A stretch of DNA of 64,000 nt from Deltaproteobacteria bacterium (lineage in GTDB: Bacteria > Myxococcota_A > Polyangia > Polyangiales > Ga0077539), in assembly GCA_016218725.1 (NCBI GenBank), contig JACRDB010000168.1, positions 17,209-81,208 on the forward strand, written 5' to 3'. Made by a program: the position numbers and the translations under genes. Positions within the stretch are counted from its first letter, which is position 1. Each line of letters starts with the position of its first letter. A model generated the notes under the pieces. That model ran no database searches and was not told the DNA's origin. It worked only from the letters and a program-made list of their open reading frames with translations. Below, piece after piece: positions 1 to 8,512 of this stretch.

Positions 1-7
1 CCTCCCC

Positions 8-1069
8 GTGGACGCCGCCTTCCCCGCCTACCGCGCCGTCTCCGCGGAGGTGGTCTTCCGCCCCTCGCGCCCCCCCACCCAGCTCGGCAGCGAGACCCGT
101 CGCTTCGTCACCGACGGCCAGCGGGCCAGGCTCCACCTCCGCGCCCAGGTCCTTCAGAGGGTGCGGGATTTTTTCCGCACCCACGGGTTCCTCGAGGTCG
201 AGACCCCCTCGGTGGTCGAGAGCCCCGGACTGGACACGCACCTGTCCGCATTTCCCGTCCTCGGGGCCCAGGGCGGGGGGCTCCTGGGGCTGCCCAAGCA
301 GGTAGGATATTTGATTACATCTCCGGAGTACTGCCTCAAGCGGCTGCTGGTGGGGGGGGTCTCGCGGTGCTTCGAGCTGGCGCGGTGCTTTCGCGCGGGG
401 GAGCTTGGGGCGAGGCACCAGCCGGAGTTCACGCTCTGTGAGTGGTACCGGGCCTGGGGCTCGCTGGAGGAGGTGCTCCAGGACGCCGAGGGGCTGGTGC
501 GCGCCGCCAGCGCGGCGGGGCAGACCCCGGGGCGGGTGGTGACGGCCTCCGGGAGCGTCTCCCTGGCCGGGAGGTTCCCGCGGATGACCGTGCGGGAGGC
601 CTTCGCCCGCTGGGCTCCGGACGCCGGGGACCCCATCGCGCTGGCGGGCTCCGACGAGGGGGCGTACTTCGAGGCGCTCACGAGACGCATCGAGCCGAAC
701 CTCGGGCTCCTGGCTCCGACCTTCCTCACGGAGGTCCCGGCGTGCCACGCCTCGCTGGCGAGGGTGAGCGCCCGGGACCCCGCGGTGTGCGAGAGGGCCG
801 AGCTGTACATCGCCGGGGTGGAGCTCTCCAACGGCTTCCAGGAGCTCACGGACCCGGCGGAGCAGCGCGCCCGCTTCGAGGCCGACCAGGCCCGGCGCAG
901 CGCCCTGGGGCTGCCCGTGTACCCGGTGGATGAAGCCTTCCTGGGCGCCCTGGAGGAGGGGCTGCCGCCCAGCGCGGGCATGGCCCTCGGGGTGGACCGC
1001 CTGGTGGCGCTGGTGGGCGGCCGCGGGGACATCGCGGACGTCCAGGCGTTTCCCAGACAGCCCCGGTAG
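8..1069 (+). CDS. epmA: EF-P lysine aminoacylase EpmA-like (class II LysRS paralogue)
   Basis: Stand-alone class II lysyl-tRNA synthetase catalytic core. The EpmA family attaches a lysine-type residue to the conserved Lys of elongation factor P and does not charge tRNA. Seen: no N-terminal anticodon-binding domain; class II motif 2 region RCFRAGELGARHQPEFTL followed by CEWYRA; the family signature GVELSNGFQEL; a motif 3 region GMALGVDRLVAL near the C-terminus. The 353-residue length is close to the usual ~325-350. The GTG at position 8 is only the first start inside the window and the frame is open to the left edge, so the true start may lie upstream. The partner aminomutase EpmB is not in the window. 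About 60 bp separate it from ileS, so co-transcription is possible. The family call is secure; the substrate form (lysine or beta-lysine) cannot be read from sequence. Confidence 0.85.
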   Translation: MDAAFPAYRAVSAEVVFRPSRPPTQLGSETRRFVTDGQRARLHLRAQVLQRVRDFFRTHGFLEVETPSVVESPGLDTHLSAFPVLGAQGGGLLGLPKQVGYLITSPEYCLKRLLVGGVSRCFELARCFRAGELGARHQPEFTLCEWYRAWGSLEEVLQDAEGLVRAASAAGQTPGRVVTASGSVSLAGRFPRMTVREAFARWAPDAGDPIALAGSDEGAYFEALTRRIEPNLGLLAPTFLTEVPACHASLARVSARDPAVCERAELYIAGVELSNGFQELTDPAEQRARFEADQARRSALGLPVYPVDEAFLGALEEGLPPSAGMALGVDRLVALVGGRGDIADVQAFPRQPR

Positions 1070-1134
1070 CGGTCCACGGCTCGCTCCGGGGGCGGTGGCA
1101 TGCCACACTGCCCGCCCCTTCTGGAGTACTGGTG

Positions 1135-4100
1135 ATGACACCGCGAGAGCCCTTCAAGCCCGTCCCCGCGTCGCTCGACCTCCCGGCGCTGGAGGCGGAG
1201 ATCCTCGCGCGCTGGGACCGCGAGGGCACCTTCCAGAAGACCCTGGCGCAGACGGCCTCGGGGCCGCTGTACAGCTTCTATGACGGCCCGCCCTTCGCCA
1301 CGGGGCTGCCGCACTACGGGCACCTCCTGGCGGGCACCCTCAAGGACATCTTCCCGCGGTACTGGACCATGCGGGGCTACCACGTCCCGCGGCGCTTCGG
1401 CTGGGACTGCCACGGGCTGCCCGTCGAGCAGGAGATCAACAAGAGCCTCGGGGTGTCCACCCGGCGGGAGACCCTGGCCCTGGGCGTGGGGCGCTACAAC
1501 GAGGCATGCCGGGGCATCGTCACGCGCTACACCGACGCGTGGCGCACCACCGTGCGGCGCATGGGCCGCTGGGTGGACATGGACAACGCCTACTACACCA
1601 TGCAGCCATCGTTCATGGAGGGCGTCTGGTGGGTGTTCAAGAGCCTCTGGGACAAGGGGCTCATCTACGAGGGCTACAAGGTCGTCCCGTACTCCCTCGG
1701 GGTGTCCTCGCCGCTGTCCAACTTCGAGGCCCGGCAGAACTACAAGCGCGTGCAGGACCCGGCCCTCACCGTGGCCTTCAAGCTCCGGGACCGGGAGGAC
1801 ACGCACCTCCTGGCCTGGACCACCACGCCCTGGACCCTGCCCAGCAACCTCGCCCTGGCGGTGGACCGCAGGAGCCCCTACGTGCGGGCCCTGGAGGCCG
1901 CCACGGGGCGGAGGTACGTGCTCGCAAAAGCACGGCTGGAGCATACTTTTCCAGGTCTCAAGGGAGTCTCCATCGAGGAAGAATTCCAGGGGTCCGAGCT
2001 CCTCGGGATGTCGTATGAGCCCCTGTTCCCGTACTTCTCGGAGCTGGCGGACAAGGGGTCCTTCCGGGTGCTCCACGGGGACCACGTCACCATGGACCAG
2101 GGCACCGGGGTGGTGCACATCGCCCCGGCCTTCGGCGAGGAGGACTTCCTGGTGGCCAGGGCCCACGGGCTCCCGGTGGTCAACCCCGTGGACGACGACG
2201 GGCAGTTCACCCGCGAGGTGCCGGACTACCAGGGCCGCCGCGTAAAGGACGCCGACGGGGACCTGATCGCGCGGCTCAAGCGCGAGGGCAAGCTCCTGCG
2301 GCATGACACCCTGGAGCACGAGTACCCGTTCTGCTACCGCACGGACACGCCGCTCATCTACCGCGCGGTGAGCTCCTGGTTCGTGCGGGTGGAGGCCCTG
2401 AGGGAGCGCCTGGTGGCATGCAACCGCACCACCCGGTGGGTGCCGGAGGCCCTGCGCGACGGGCGCTTCGGCAACTGGCTGGAGGACGCCCGGGACTGGG
2501 CCATCTCGCGCAACCGCTTCTGGGGCTGCCCGCTGCCCGTGTGGAGGAACCCCGAGGGCGAGGTCGTGTGCGTGGGGTCCGTGGACGAGCTGGAGGCCCT
2601 CTCGGGGCAGCGGGTGACGGACCTCCACACGCACTTCGTGGACGAGGTCACGATCCCGTCGCCCACCGGGAGGAGCCCCCTCAAGCGCATCGAGCCGGTG
2701 CTGGACTGCTGGTTCGAGAGCGGCGCCATGCCGTACGCCCAGCAGGGGTACCCGAAGACCAACCGGGAGCGCTTCGAGCAGGGCTTCCCGGCGGACTTCA
2801 TCGCCGAGGGGCTCGACCAGACCCGGGGCTGGTTCTACACGCTGATGGTCCTCGGGACGGCGCTCTTTGACCGCGCCCCGTTCAAGAACGTGGTGGTGAA
2901 CGGCATCGTGCTCAACGACAAGGGCGAGAAGATGTCCAAGCGGCTGCGCAACTACCCGGAGCCCGAGGCCGTCCTGGAGCGCCACGGGGCCGACGCCCTG
3001 AGGCTGTACCTCAGCGCCTCGCCGGTGGTGCGCGCGGAGAACCTGCGCTTCGACGAGAAGGGCGTGCGGGAGACCGTGCGCAAGCTCCTGCTCCGGTGGT
3101 GGAACGCCTACGCGTTCTTCGTGACGTACGCCAACGTGGCGGGCTTCGAGCCCCGCGGGGCGGGCGCCCCGGAGAGCCCCAACGTGCTCGACCGCTGGGT
3201 GCTCTCGCGGCTGCACACGCTCCTGGCGACGGTGCAGCGAGAGATGGAGGCCTACCGGCTGTACAACGTGGTGCCCGCGCTGGTGACCTTCATCGAGGAG
3301 CTCACCAACACGCACATCAGGCTCGTGCGCCGGCACGTCTGGGAGGGCACCCCGGAGGAGCGCGCCGGGTCCCTGGAGACCCTGTACGCGGTGCTCACCA
3401 CGCTCTGCCGGGCCATGGCGCCCTTCACCCCCTTCCTCACGGAGACCATGCACGAGGCGCTCCTCCTCGGGCGCCCGGGCGCCGCCGAGAGCGTGCACCT
3501 GGAGCCCTACCCGATGCCCGAGGAGGGCCGCAGGGACCTTCGCCTGGAGGCGTCCGTCGCGCGCATGGAGCGCGCTTTGGAGCTCGGGCGAAACCTCCGG
3601 GAGCAGGCGAAGGTGCGCACCAGGGTGCCCCTCCAGGCCCTCACCCTGGTGCACCGGGACCCGCGGGCCCTGGCCGAGCTCCGGGCGCTGGAGCCCTACC
3701 TCAAGGACGAGCTCAACGTCCGGGAGGTGCGCTACGAGGGCCGCGAGGAGACCCTGGTGGAGGTGCGGTGCCGGGCGGATTTCCGTCGCCTGGGGCAGCG
3801 CCTGGGCAAGCGCATGAAGGAGGTCGCCGCGGCGGTGGAGAGGCTCACCGCCGAGGACCTGGCCGCGCTGGAGGCCGGGGGAACGCTCACCGTGGCCGGG
3901 GAGCTCCTCACGGCGGAGGACGTGGAGGTGCGGCGCTCGCCCCGCAGCGAGGGGCAGCTCCTGGGCGTAGACCGCCTGGTGTGCGTGGCCCTGGACCCGA
4001 CGGTGACGCCGGAGCAGCGCCTGGAGGGCGGCGCGCGCGAGGTCGCCCGGAGGGTCCAGGTGGCGCGGCGCAACGCGCGGCTGGATCGTCGCGATCGGGT

Positions 4101-4281
4101 GCGCCTGGAGCTGGCGCTGCCGCCGGAGCTGGTGCAGGCCCTGGAGGTCCACGGGGCGTCCGTGCTGGCCGACTGCGGGGCGCTCTCGTACAGCGTGGTG
4201 GAGGAGCCCGCCGGGGACCACGCCGAGTGGAGCGAGGCCGACGGCGAACGGATCGGCGTCGGGCTCCGGGTGGAGCGGTAA
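1135..4281 (+). CDS. ileS: Isoleucyl-tRNA synthetase, type 2 (IleRS2)
   Basis: Charges tRNA-Ile in the cytosol. Class I signature HYGH at residues about 60-63 (in GLPHYGHLL) and KMSKR at about 599-603. The CP1 editing domain shows TTPWTLPSN and GVVHIAPAFGEEDF. At 1,048 residues, with a long C-terminal anticodon and junction region and the eukaryote-like GLPHYGH context in place of the GDIHIGH of type 1, it belongs to the IleRS2 clade. That clade is generally far less sensitive to mupirocin than IleRS1. The signature keeps the normal HxGH order, not the swapped form reported in hyper-resistant IleRS2. ATG at 1135 is chosen over the GTG three bases upstream. It heads an apparent ileS-lspA-lgt cluster, with a hairpin in the gap before lspA. 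Confidence 0.95.
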   Translation: MTPREPFKPVPASLDLPALEAEILARWDREGTFQKTLAQTASGPLYSFYDGPPFATGLPHYGHLLAGTLKDIFPRYWTMRGYHVPRRFGWDCHGLPVEQEINKSLGVSTRRETLALGVGRYNEACRGIVTRYTDAWRTTVRRMGRWVDMDNAYYTMQPSFMEGVWWVFKSLWDKGLIYEGYKVVPYSLGVSSPLSNFEARQNYKRVQDPALTVAFKLRDREDTHLLAWTTTPWTLPSNLALAVDRRSPYVRALEAATGRRYVLAKARLEHTFPGLKGVSIEEEFQGSELLGMSYEPLFPYFSELADKGSFRVLHGDHVTMDQGTGVVHIAPAFGEEDFLVARAHGLPVVNPVDDDGQFTREVPDYQGRRVKDADGDLIARLKREGKLLRHDTLEHEYPFCYRTDTPLIYRAVSSWFVRVEALRERLVACNRTTRWVPEALRDGRFGNWLEDARDWAISRNRFWGCPLPVWRNPEGEVVCVGSVDELEALSGQRVTDLHTHFVDEVTIPSPTGRSPLKRIEPVLDCWFESGAMPYAQQGYPKTNRERFEQGFPADFIAEGLDQTRGWFYTLMVLGTALFDRAPFKNVVVNGIVLNDKGEKMSKRLRNYPEPEAVLERHGADALRLYLSASPVVRAENLRFDEKGVRETVRKLLLRWWNAYAFFVTYANVAGFEPRGAGAPESPNVLDRWVLSRLHTLLATVQREMEAYRLYNVVPALVTFIEELTNTHIRLVRRHVWEGTPEERAGSLETLYAVLTTLCRAMAPFTPFLTETMHEALLLGRPGAAESVHLEPYPMPEEGRRDLRLEASVARMERALELGRNLREQAKVRTRVPLQALTLVHRDPRALAELRALEPYLKDELNVREVRYEGREETLVEVRCRADFRRLGQRLGKRMKEVAAAVERLTAEDLAALEAGGTLTVAGELLTAEDVEVRRSPRSEGQLLGVDRLVCVALDPTVTPEQRLEGGAREVARRVQVARRNARLDRRDRVRLELALPPELVQALEVHGASVLADCGALSYSVVEEPAGDHAEWSEADGERIGVGLRVER

Positions 4282-4288
4282 AGGGAAT

Positions 4289-4306
4289 GCCCCGGCTGGC
4301 CGGGGC
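4289..4306 (+). other. GC-rich hairpin in the ileS-lspA gap
   Basis: GCCCCGG, loop CTGG, CCGGGGC: a perfect 7-bp stem eight bases after the ileS stop and about 50 bases before lspA. There is no U-tract after it, so it is not a textbook intrinsic terminator. It could attenuate read-through or stabilise mRNA. Confidence 0.5.
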
Positions 4307-4354
4307 GTCCAACGTGTGATAGGCCCAGCGCCAGAATTTCCCAGCGGGAGCGCC

Positions 4355-5128
4355 ATGAGCGACGAAAAGGAACCCACCCCGGAGGCCACGGCCGAGGCGA
4401 CGGCGCCCGCGGCCCCAGAGGCCGCGCCACCCGCGGCCCCGGAGGCCACGCCTCCCGATGCTCCAAAGGCCGCGCCTCCCGCAAAGGCTGTGGCGAAGAC
4501 GGGCCCCGCGGTCACGGCCACGCCGAGGGACTGGGTCTTCCTCGGGGTGGTGGCCGTGGTGACCGCGGCGCTGGACCTCTGGAGCAAGCACTGGGCCTTC
4601 CACAACCTGTCGCGGCCCGCCATGAGGGTGCCGCCCCTGTGCAGCCCTCCGCCCTGGGCGCCCACCATTGACTACCTCCCGCAGCGCAGCGGGACGCGGG
4701 TGGTGGAGCTCCTGCGGGACCACCTGGAGTTCAGCTACGCGGAGAACTGCGGGGGCGCCTGGGGCCTCCTGCACGGCGCCCCGGAGCTCCTTCGCAAGCC
4801 CTTCTTCATGCTGGTGACCGTGGGGGCCATGGTGTTCATCGTGCACCTGTACCGCACGCTGGAGAAGGGCCAGGGGCTCATGCGCTGGGCGCTGCCGCTG
4901 GTGCTGGGCGGCGCCATTGGAAACCTCGTGGACCGCGTGAGGCTCGGCTACGTCGTGGATTTCATCCACGGGTGGGCGCGCATCGCGGGCCGCGAGCGCC
5001 ACTGGCCGACCTTCAACGTGGCGGACATCGCCATCACCGTGGGCATCGGGCTGATGCTCCTGGAGTACGTCGTGGGCCCGAAGCCCACGAGCGAGAAGGC
5101 CCCCCCCGCGGTGCCAAAGACGGCCTGA
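4355..5128 (+). CDS. lspA: Lipoprotein signal peptidase II with an Ala/Pro-rich N-terminal extension
   Basis: Membrane aspartyl peptidase that cleaves signal peptides before the lipidated Cys of prolipoproteins. The family motifs are complete: GGAIGNLVDRVRLGYVVDF and FNVADIAITVG. The catalytic Asp pair is about D202 (in VVDF) and D224 (in NVAD). Four hydrophobic segments are visible. ATG 4355 is chosen because GGGAG precedes it at good spacing. Relative to the usual ~165 residues this 257-residue protein is long: the first ~55 residues are a low-complexity Ala/Pro/Glu/Thr tail before the first membrane segment, and there is an extra ~40-residue Pro-rich insertion in the first periplasmic loop. 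Only 3 bp separate it from lgt, the enzyme acting one step earlier. Confidence 0.95.
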   Translation: MSDEKEPTPEATAEATAPAAPEAAPPAAPEATPPDAPKAAPPAKAVAKTGPAVTATPRDWVFLGVVAVVTAALDLWSKHWAFHNLSRPAMRVPPLCSPPPWAPTIDYLPQRSGTRVVELLRDHLEFSYAENCGGAWGLLHGAPELLRKPFFMLVTVGAMVFIVHLYRTLEKGQGLMRWALPLVLGGAIGNLVDRVRLGYVVDFIHGWARIAGRERHWPTFNVADIAITVGIGLMLLEYVVGPKPTSEKAPPAVPKTA

Positions 5129-5131
5129 CCC

Positions 5132-6079
5132 ATGCACCCGACGCTGCTCCGGGTCTTCGGCATCGAGGTGCCGGCGTACTTCGGGATGCTGGCCATCGGG
5201 TTCTCCCTGGCCACCTGGGTCGGGGCCCGCTGGCTCGGGCGCCTCGGCCACGACAAGGAGGTGGTGATCGACCTCGGGCTCGCCATGGTCCTCGCGGGGG
5301 TCCTGGGGGCCAGGCTCCTGCACGTCCTGGCGGACGGGTTCTTCTGGGACTACGTGCACCTCTGCACGGACCCCTCCAAGGTGGACTGGCACATCTCCCA
5401 TGCGCGCTGCGTGGCCCCGGCGGTGGACGGCGTGTGGGACGAGGCCCGCAGGCTCTGCCACCCGAAGGAGCGTAGCTGCTTCGCCTGGGCCGCGTTCTGG
5501 GCCGGGGGGCTCACGTACTACGGCGGGTTCCTGGGCGCCTCGGGCTACGCGGTGTACTTCCTCCGGCGCGAGCGCTTCCCCTTCTGGAAGGCCGCGGACA
5601 TGGCGGGCTTCGCGATCCCGCTCGGGCTCGCCTGGGGGCGCCTGGGGTGCTTCCTGGCGGGGTGCTGCTTCGGCCGGGTGTGCACCTGGCGCTACGGGGC
5701 GCGCTTCCCGGCCTGGAGCCCCGCCAGCGAGGCCCATTTCCGCGCGGGGCTCCTGCCGTCCGAGGGGCACCCTGCGCTGCCGGTGTACCCCGCCCAGCTC
5801 TTCGAGAGCGCGGGGTGCCTCGTCATCGCCGCGGTGGCCTACGCCGTGGTGGCGCAGCGCAAGCGCTGGGACGGGCAGGTCTTCGTGTTCTTCCTGGTGG
5901 GGTACGCCGTCCTCCGGGGGCTCCTGGAGCTCCTCCGGGCGGACGACCGAGGGGGCCTCCTCGGGGTGAGCACCTCGCAGTGGATCTCCCTGGGCCTCCT
6001 GGCGGCCGCGTACCCGCTGGCCAGGGCGCTCCGGGCGCGCTCCGCCGCGAACGCTGCGCCTGCGCCCTCCGCGGGGTAG
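5132..6079 (+). CDS. lgt: Prolipoprotein diacylglyceryl transferase
   Basis: Transfers diacylglycerol from phosphatidylglycerol to the lipobox Cys of prolipoproteins in the inner membrane. Seen: a multi-spanning hydrophobic protein of 315 residues; the Lgt signature region GLAWGRLGCFLAGCCFGR (about residues 165-182); a conserved AGGLTYYGGF stretch upstream of it. Between the first and second helices there is a longer, Cys-containing loop than in E. coli Lgt. The start is three bases after the lspA stop, so the two are almost certainly co-translated. This local pairing of lgt and lspA fits the very high number of lipoprotein genes in the window. Confidence 0.95.
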   Translation: MHPTLLRVFGIEVPAYFGMLAIGFSLATWVGARWLGRLGHDKEVVIDLGLAMVLAGVLGARLLHVLADGFFWDYVHLCTDPSKVDWHISHARCVAPAVDGVWDEARRLCHPKERSCFAWAAFWAGGLTYYGGFLGASGYAVYFLRRERFPFWKAADMAGFAIPLGLAWGRLGCFLAGCCFGRVCTWRYGARFPAWSPASEAHFRAGLLPSEGHPALPVYPAQLFESAGCLVIAAVAYAVVAQRKRWDGQVFVFFLVGYAVLRGLLELLRADDRGGLLGVSTSQWISLGLLAAAYPLARALRARSAANAAPAPSAG

Positions 6080-6088
6080 AGTCCAGGG

Positions 6089-6949
6089 ATGCACCCTGGG
6101 CGAGCGGGACTGGTGGCCGTGCTGGGGCTCGGCGCCTGCGGGATCGAGCCGAGGCCACGGCCACCGGCGCTGGGCTGCCTGGACGGCGGCTGCGTCGGCG
6201 GCGGAGGTATCGGCTCGCCGGGCGGCGGGGGCGTGGTCACTCCCCCGAGGCCCATGGACGCCGGGGTGCTCCCGCCGCCCGATGCGTCGCCCATGAGCGC
6301 CGTCTCGGTCTCCGGGGACCTCCGCGTGGCGGCGCAGCTCCCCCCCACGCCGATCGGGTCGTGGCTCTCCCCGACGCCCGCCATGGGCTGGCAGGTGCGC
6401 AGCCCGGACACCACCCTCGACGGCACGCTCACCGACGCCACCGGGCGCTTCGAGCTCCGGGACGTGCCCACCCGCACCACCACCGGCGCAGGGGCCGTGT
6501 ACCTCCTCGAAGCGCGCTCGCCTCGGAGGGACCTGAACTCCCTCCAGCTCTTCCGGGCCACGGACGCCACCCCGAGCCTCTACGGGATCTCCACGGAGGT
6601 GCTCCTGGCCGCCACGGCGCCCTCCGGGGTGATCCCCGATGACCGCAGGAGCCAGGTGGTGTTCTTTGTCGTCGGGGGGGGTGCGGCGCCGATGCCGCAG
6701 GCGGGGGTGACCGTGGCGCTCCCGGGCGAGAGCGTGGTTACCCTGTACGATGACGAGCGCGGGCAGCTCTCGATGTCGCTCACGGGGACGGGGCCTCAGG
6801 GGGTAGCGGTGGCGCTCAACGCGACGCCCGGCGCGGCGGGTGTGGTGCGCATGCTCACGGCGGTGGTGAGTCGGGGAGGCAGGATGAACGCGGTGGACGT
6901 CCCGCTCCTGCCGCAGACGGTGACCTGGGTGGGGGTGGCGGCGCCGTAA
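6089..6949 (+). CDS. Predicted lipoprotein of unknown function
   Basis: 286 residues starting nine bases after lgt. A short hydrophobic N-terminus ends in LGACG, a good lipobox, followed by a Gly/Pro-rich flexible stretch (about residues 30-70). The folded part begins near residue 75 with a segment reading GTLTDATGRFELRDVPT. This resembles the carboxypeptidase-regulatory or SdrD-like beta-sandwich pattern (Gly-x-Phe after a turn), but the match is only by eye. Its position directly behind lspA-lgt suggests it shares their transcript. The family is not recognised. Confidence 0.7.
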   Translation: MHPGRAGLVAVLGLGACGIEPRPRPPALGCLDGGCVGGGGIGSPGGGGVVTPPRPMDAGVLPPPDASPMSAVSVSGDLRVAAQLPPTPIGSWLSPTPAMGWQVRSPDTTLDGTLTDATGRFELRDVPTRTTTGAGAVYLLEARSPRRDLNSLQLFRATDATPSLYGISTEVLLAATAPSGVIPDDRRSQVVFFVVGGGAAPMPQAGVTVALPGESVVTLYDDERGQLSMSLTGTGPQGVAVALNATPGAAGVVRMLTAVVSRGGRMNAVDVPLLPQTVTWVGVAAP

Positions 6950-6974
6950 CCCGAGGGATCGCGAGGCTGCTGCG

Positions 6975-8441
6975 ATGCGCTGGCTGATCGTCCACGGTCC
7001 GTGGCTCTTCGGGGCGCTCCTGGTGGGCGCCTTCGGGGCGGGGGCGTGCCTTGCGCGGGGGCGCAGCGCGCGACGTCCGCAGGGCGCGAGGTCGGTGGTC
7101 CTTGAGGTCGCGACCGTCGAGGCCGGTGCGTCGCGGAGGGGGTGGCTGCGGGCCGTGGTCGGGGGGCTCCGGGCGCTCCTGGCGGTGCTGGTGCTCTTGA
7201 CGGCGGCGGCGGCGCTCTCTCTGGAGGCCGCCGAGCGGAGGGTCGGGGCGGTGCAGCCTGGGGTGCCCTTCGGGTATTGCCGAGCGCCCTCGGTGGGGCT
7301 CTACGCCCTCGCGTTGGCGGTGCCGTGGCTGCGCCCCAAGGCCCTCGGGTCGTTGCATCTGGCGCTTCGGTGCGCGGACCCGCGCCCGGTCGGCACGGCG
7401 GCGTTCGCGGACACGCTGCTCCGGCTCCAGGGACGCGACTGCCGCAGGCGCATGGACGAGGCGATGGCGTTCAATGACCATCGTCTCGCCTCTGCGATCG
7501 CCGGGTCCTGTGGGGACGCTCTCCTCGTCTCCGACGTGGAGGCCAGCTGCGGTCGCTTCCCGCGCGCACCGAGGCGGCCGTGGCGCCGTGAAGACGGGTG
7601 GTCGCTCACGGACGCCTACGACGCGGCGACGCCCCTGGTCCTGGCCGGAGAGCCACGCGCCGCCGCGGAGGTGCTCCGACCTGAAGTGGCATGGCTCCGG
7701 GACGTGAGAGGCACGCGCCACGCTCGAGCCTGGGCCGACGCCGTTGAAGACACGGCGGACATCCTCCTGGCGGAGGGCGGCGACGCGGAGGCGAGGGAGC
7801 GGCTCATGGATGGGCTGCAGCTCGTGCGCAAGGGCCGAGGTGTCCGGGCCGAGGTCTGGGCGATCCTCACGCAGCCCGAGCGTGACGAGTTCCTCCGGGG
7901 CCTACCCCTGGAGACGCCGTCGTGGCTGCTGCAGCGGGAGCCGACGTCCGATTCCTTCCGTGGCGCGCCGGAGTGGGTTCAACGGCTGGTCTCGGCCGGG
8001 GATCTGAGGGCCTCACCAAACACGGCCATCGATCACCCGATGGACGAAGAGGGCTACGCGAGGGCAAGGGCCCTATCGGACCCGGCGCTCCTTCGGGCGC
8101 TCCGCAGGGCCGAAGGGTCCGCCGCGAGGCTGCTGGCCAGGGCCGGCGCCGACCGCAGGAGCCTGCGCCCCGCCATCGCCGCGTGGCTCCGGGATCGAGA
8201 CCACTGGGTGCACCCCGGGCAACCGCTGGACGCAGGCAGCGCAGCGCTGGAACGTCTGGCCATCGCCCGCGCGCTCGGGGACCCGGCGCTCGTGGCCGAG
8301 ACGAGGACCGTCGCCGAGGCGTGGCGCAGGGCGCTGCTCCGACCAGGCCTCGCGCTCGTGTGGTGGTCGCGCCTCGCGCAACCCTTTGATTGTGGTCTGG
8401 GAGACGATCCGGAACCTGTCAAGGTACCCAATGTCCCATGA
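6975..8441 (+). CDS. Hypothetical membrane-anchored protein
   Basis: 488 residues. Two hydrophobic segments lie near the N-terminus (about 8-27 and 60-82), separated by an Arg-rich loop of about 30 residues. A large, mostly helical, Ala/Leu/Arg-rich soluble region with scattered Cys follows. No motif was recognised, although the helical periodicity could hide solenoid repeats. Codon use matches the neighbours, so it looks like a resident gene. It starts 25 bases after the preceding lipoprotein gene and converges on hrcA. Confidence 0.65.
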   Translation: MRWLIVHGPWLFGALLVGAFGAGACLARGRSARRPQGARSVVLEVATVEAGASRRGWLRAVVGGLRALLAVLVLLTAAAALSLEAAERRVGAVQPGVPFGYCRAPSVGLYALALAVPWLRPKALGSLHLALRCADPRPVGTAAFADTLLRLQGRDCRRRMDEAMAFNDHRLASAIAGSCGDALLVSDVEASCGRFPRAPRRPWRREDGWSLTDAYDAATPLVLAGEPRAAAEVLRPEVAWLRDVRGTRHARAWADAVEDTADILLAEGGDAEARERLMDGLQLVRKGRGVRAEVWAILTQPERDEFLRGLPLETPSWLLQREPTSDSFRGAPEWVQRLVSAGDLRASPNTAIDHPMDEEGYARARALSDPALLRALRRAEGSAARLLARAGADRRSLRPAIAAWLRDRDHWVHPGQPLDAGSAALERLAIARALGDPALVAETRTVAEAWRRALLRPGLALVWWSRLAQPFDCGLGDDPEPVKVPNVP

Positions 8442-8472
8442 AGGCGCTGAAATTTCCGACCCTTCGGAGAGC

Positions 8473-8512
8473 GTTACCGCGCGGTAACAGCGCGGGTACC
8501 GGTTCACCCGCG
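8473..8512. terminator. Paired palindromes between convergent genes, candidate bidirectional terminator
   Basis: The 62-bp convergent gap holds an exact 16-bp palindrome, GTTACCGCGCGGTAAC (8473-8488). Next to it is an inverted repeat CGCGGGT / ACCCGCG (8491-8497 and 8506-8512, 8-nt loop) that overlaps the hrcA stop codon. A role in ending both transcripts is the simplest reading. The first palindrome could also be a protein-binding site. Confidence 0.45.

Noticed and set aside
154..4668. 1,504-codon minus-strand frame over epmA and ileS
   Set aside because: Opposite two unmistakable tRNA-synthetase-family genes; its translation has no recognisable domain.
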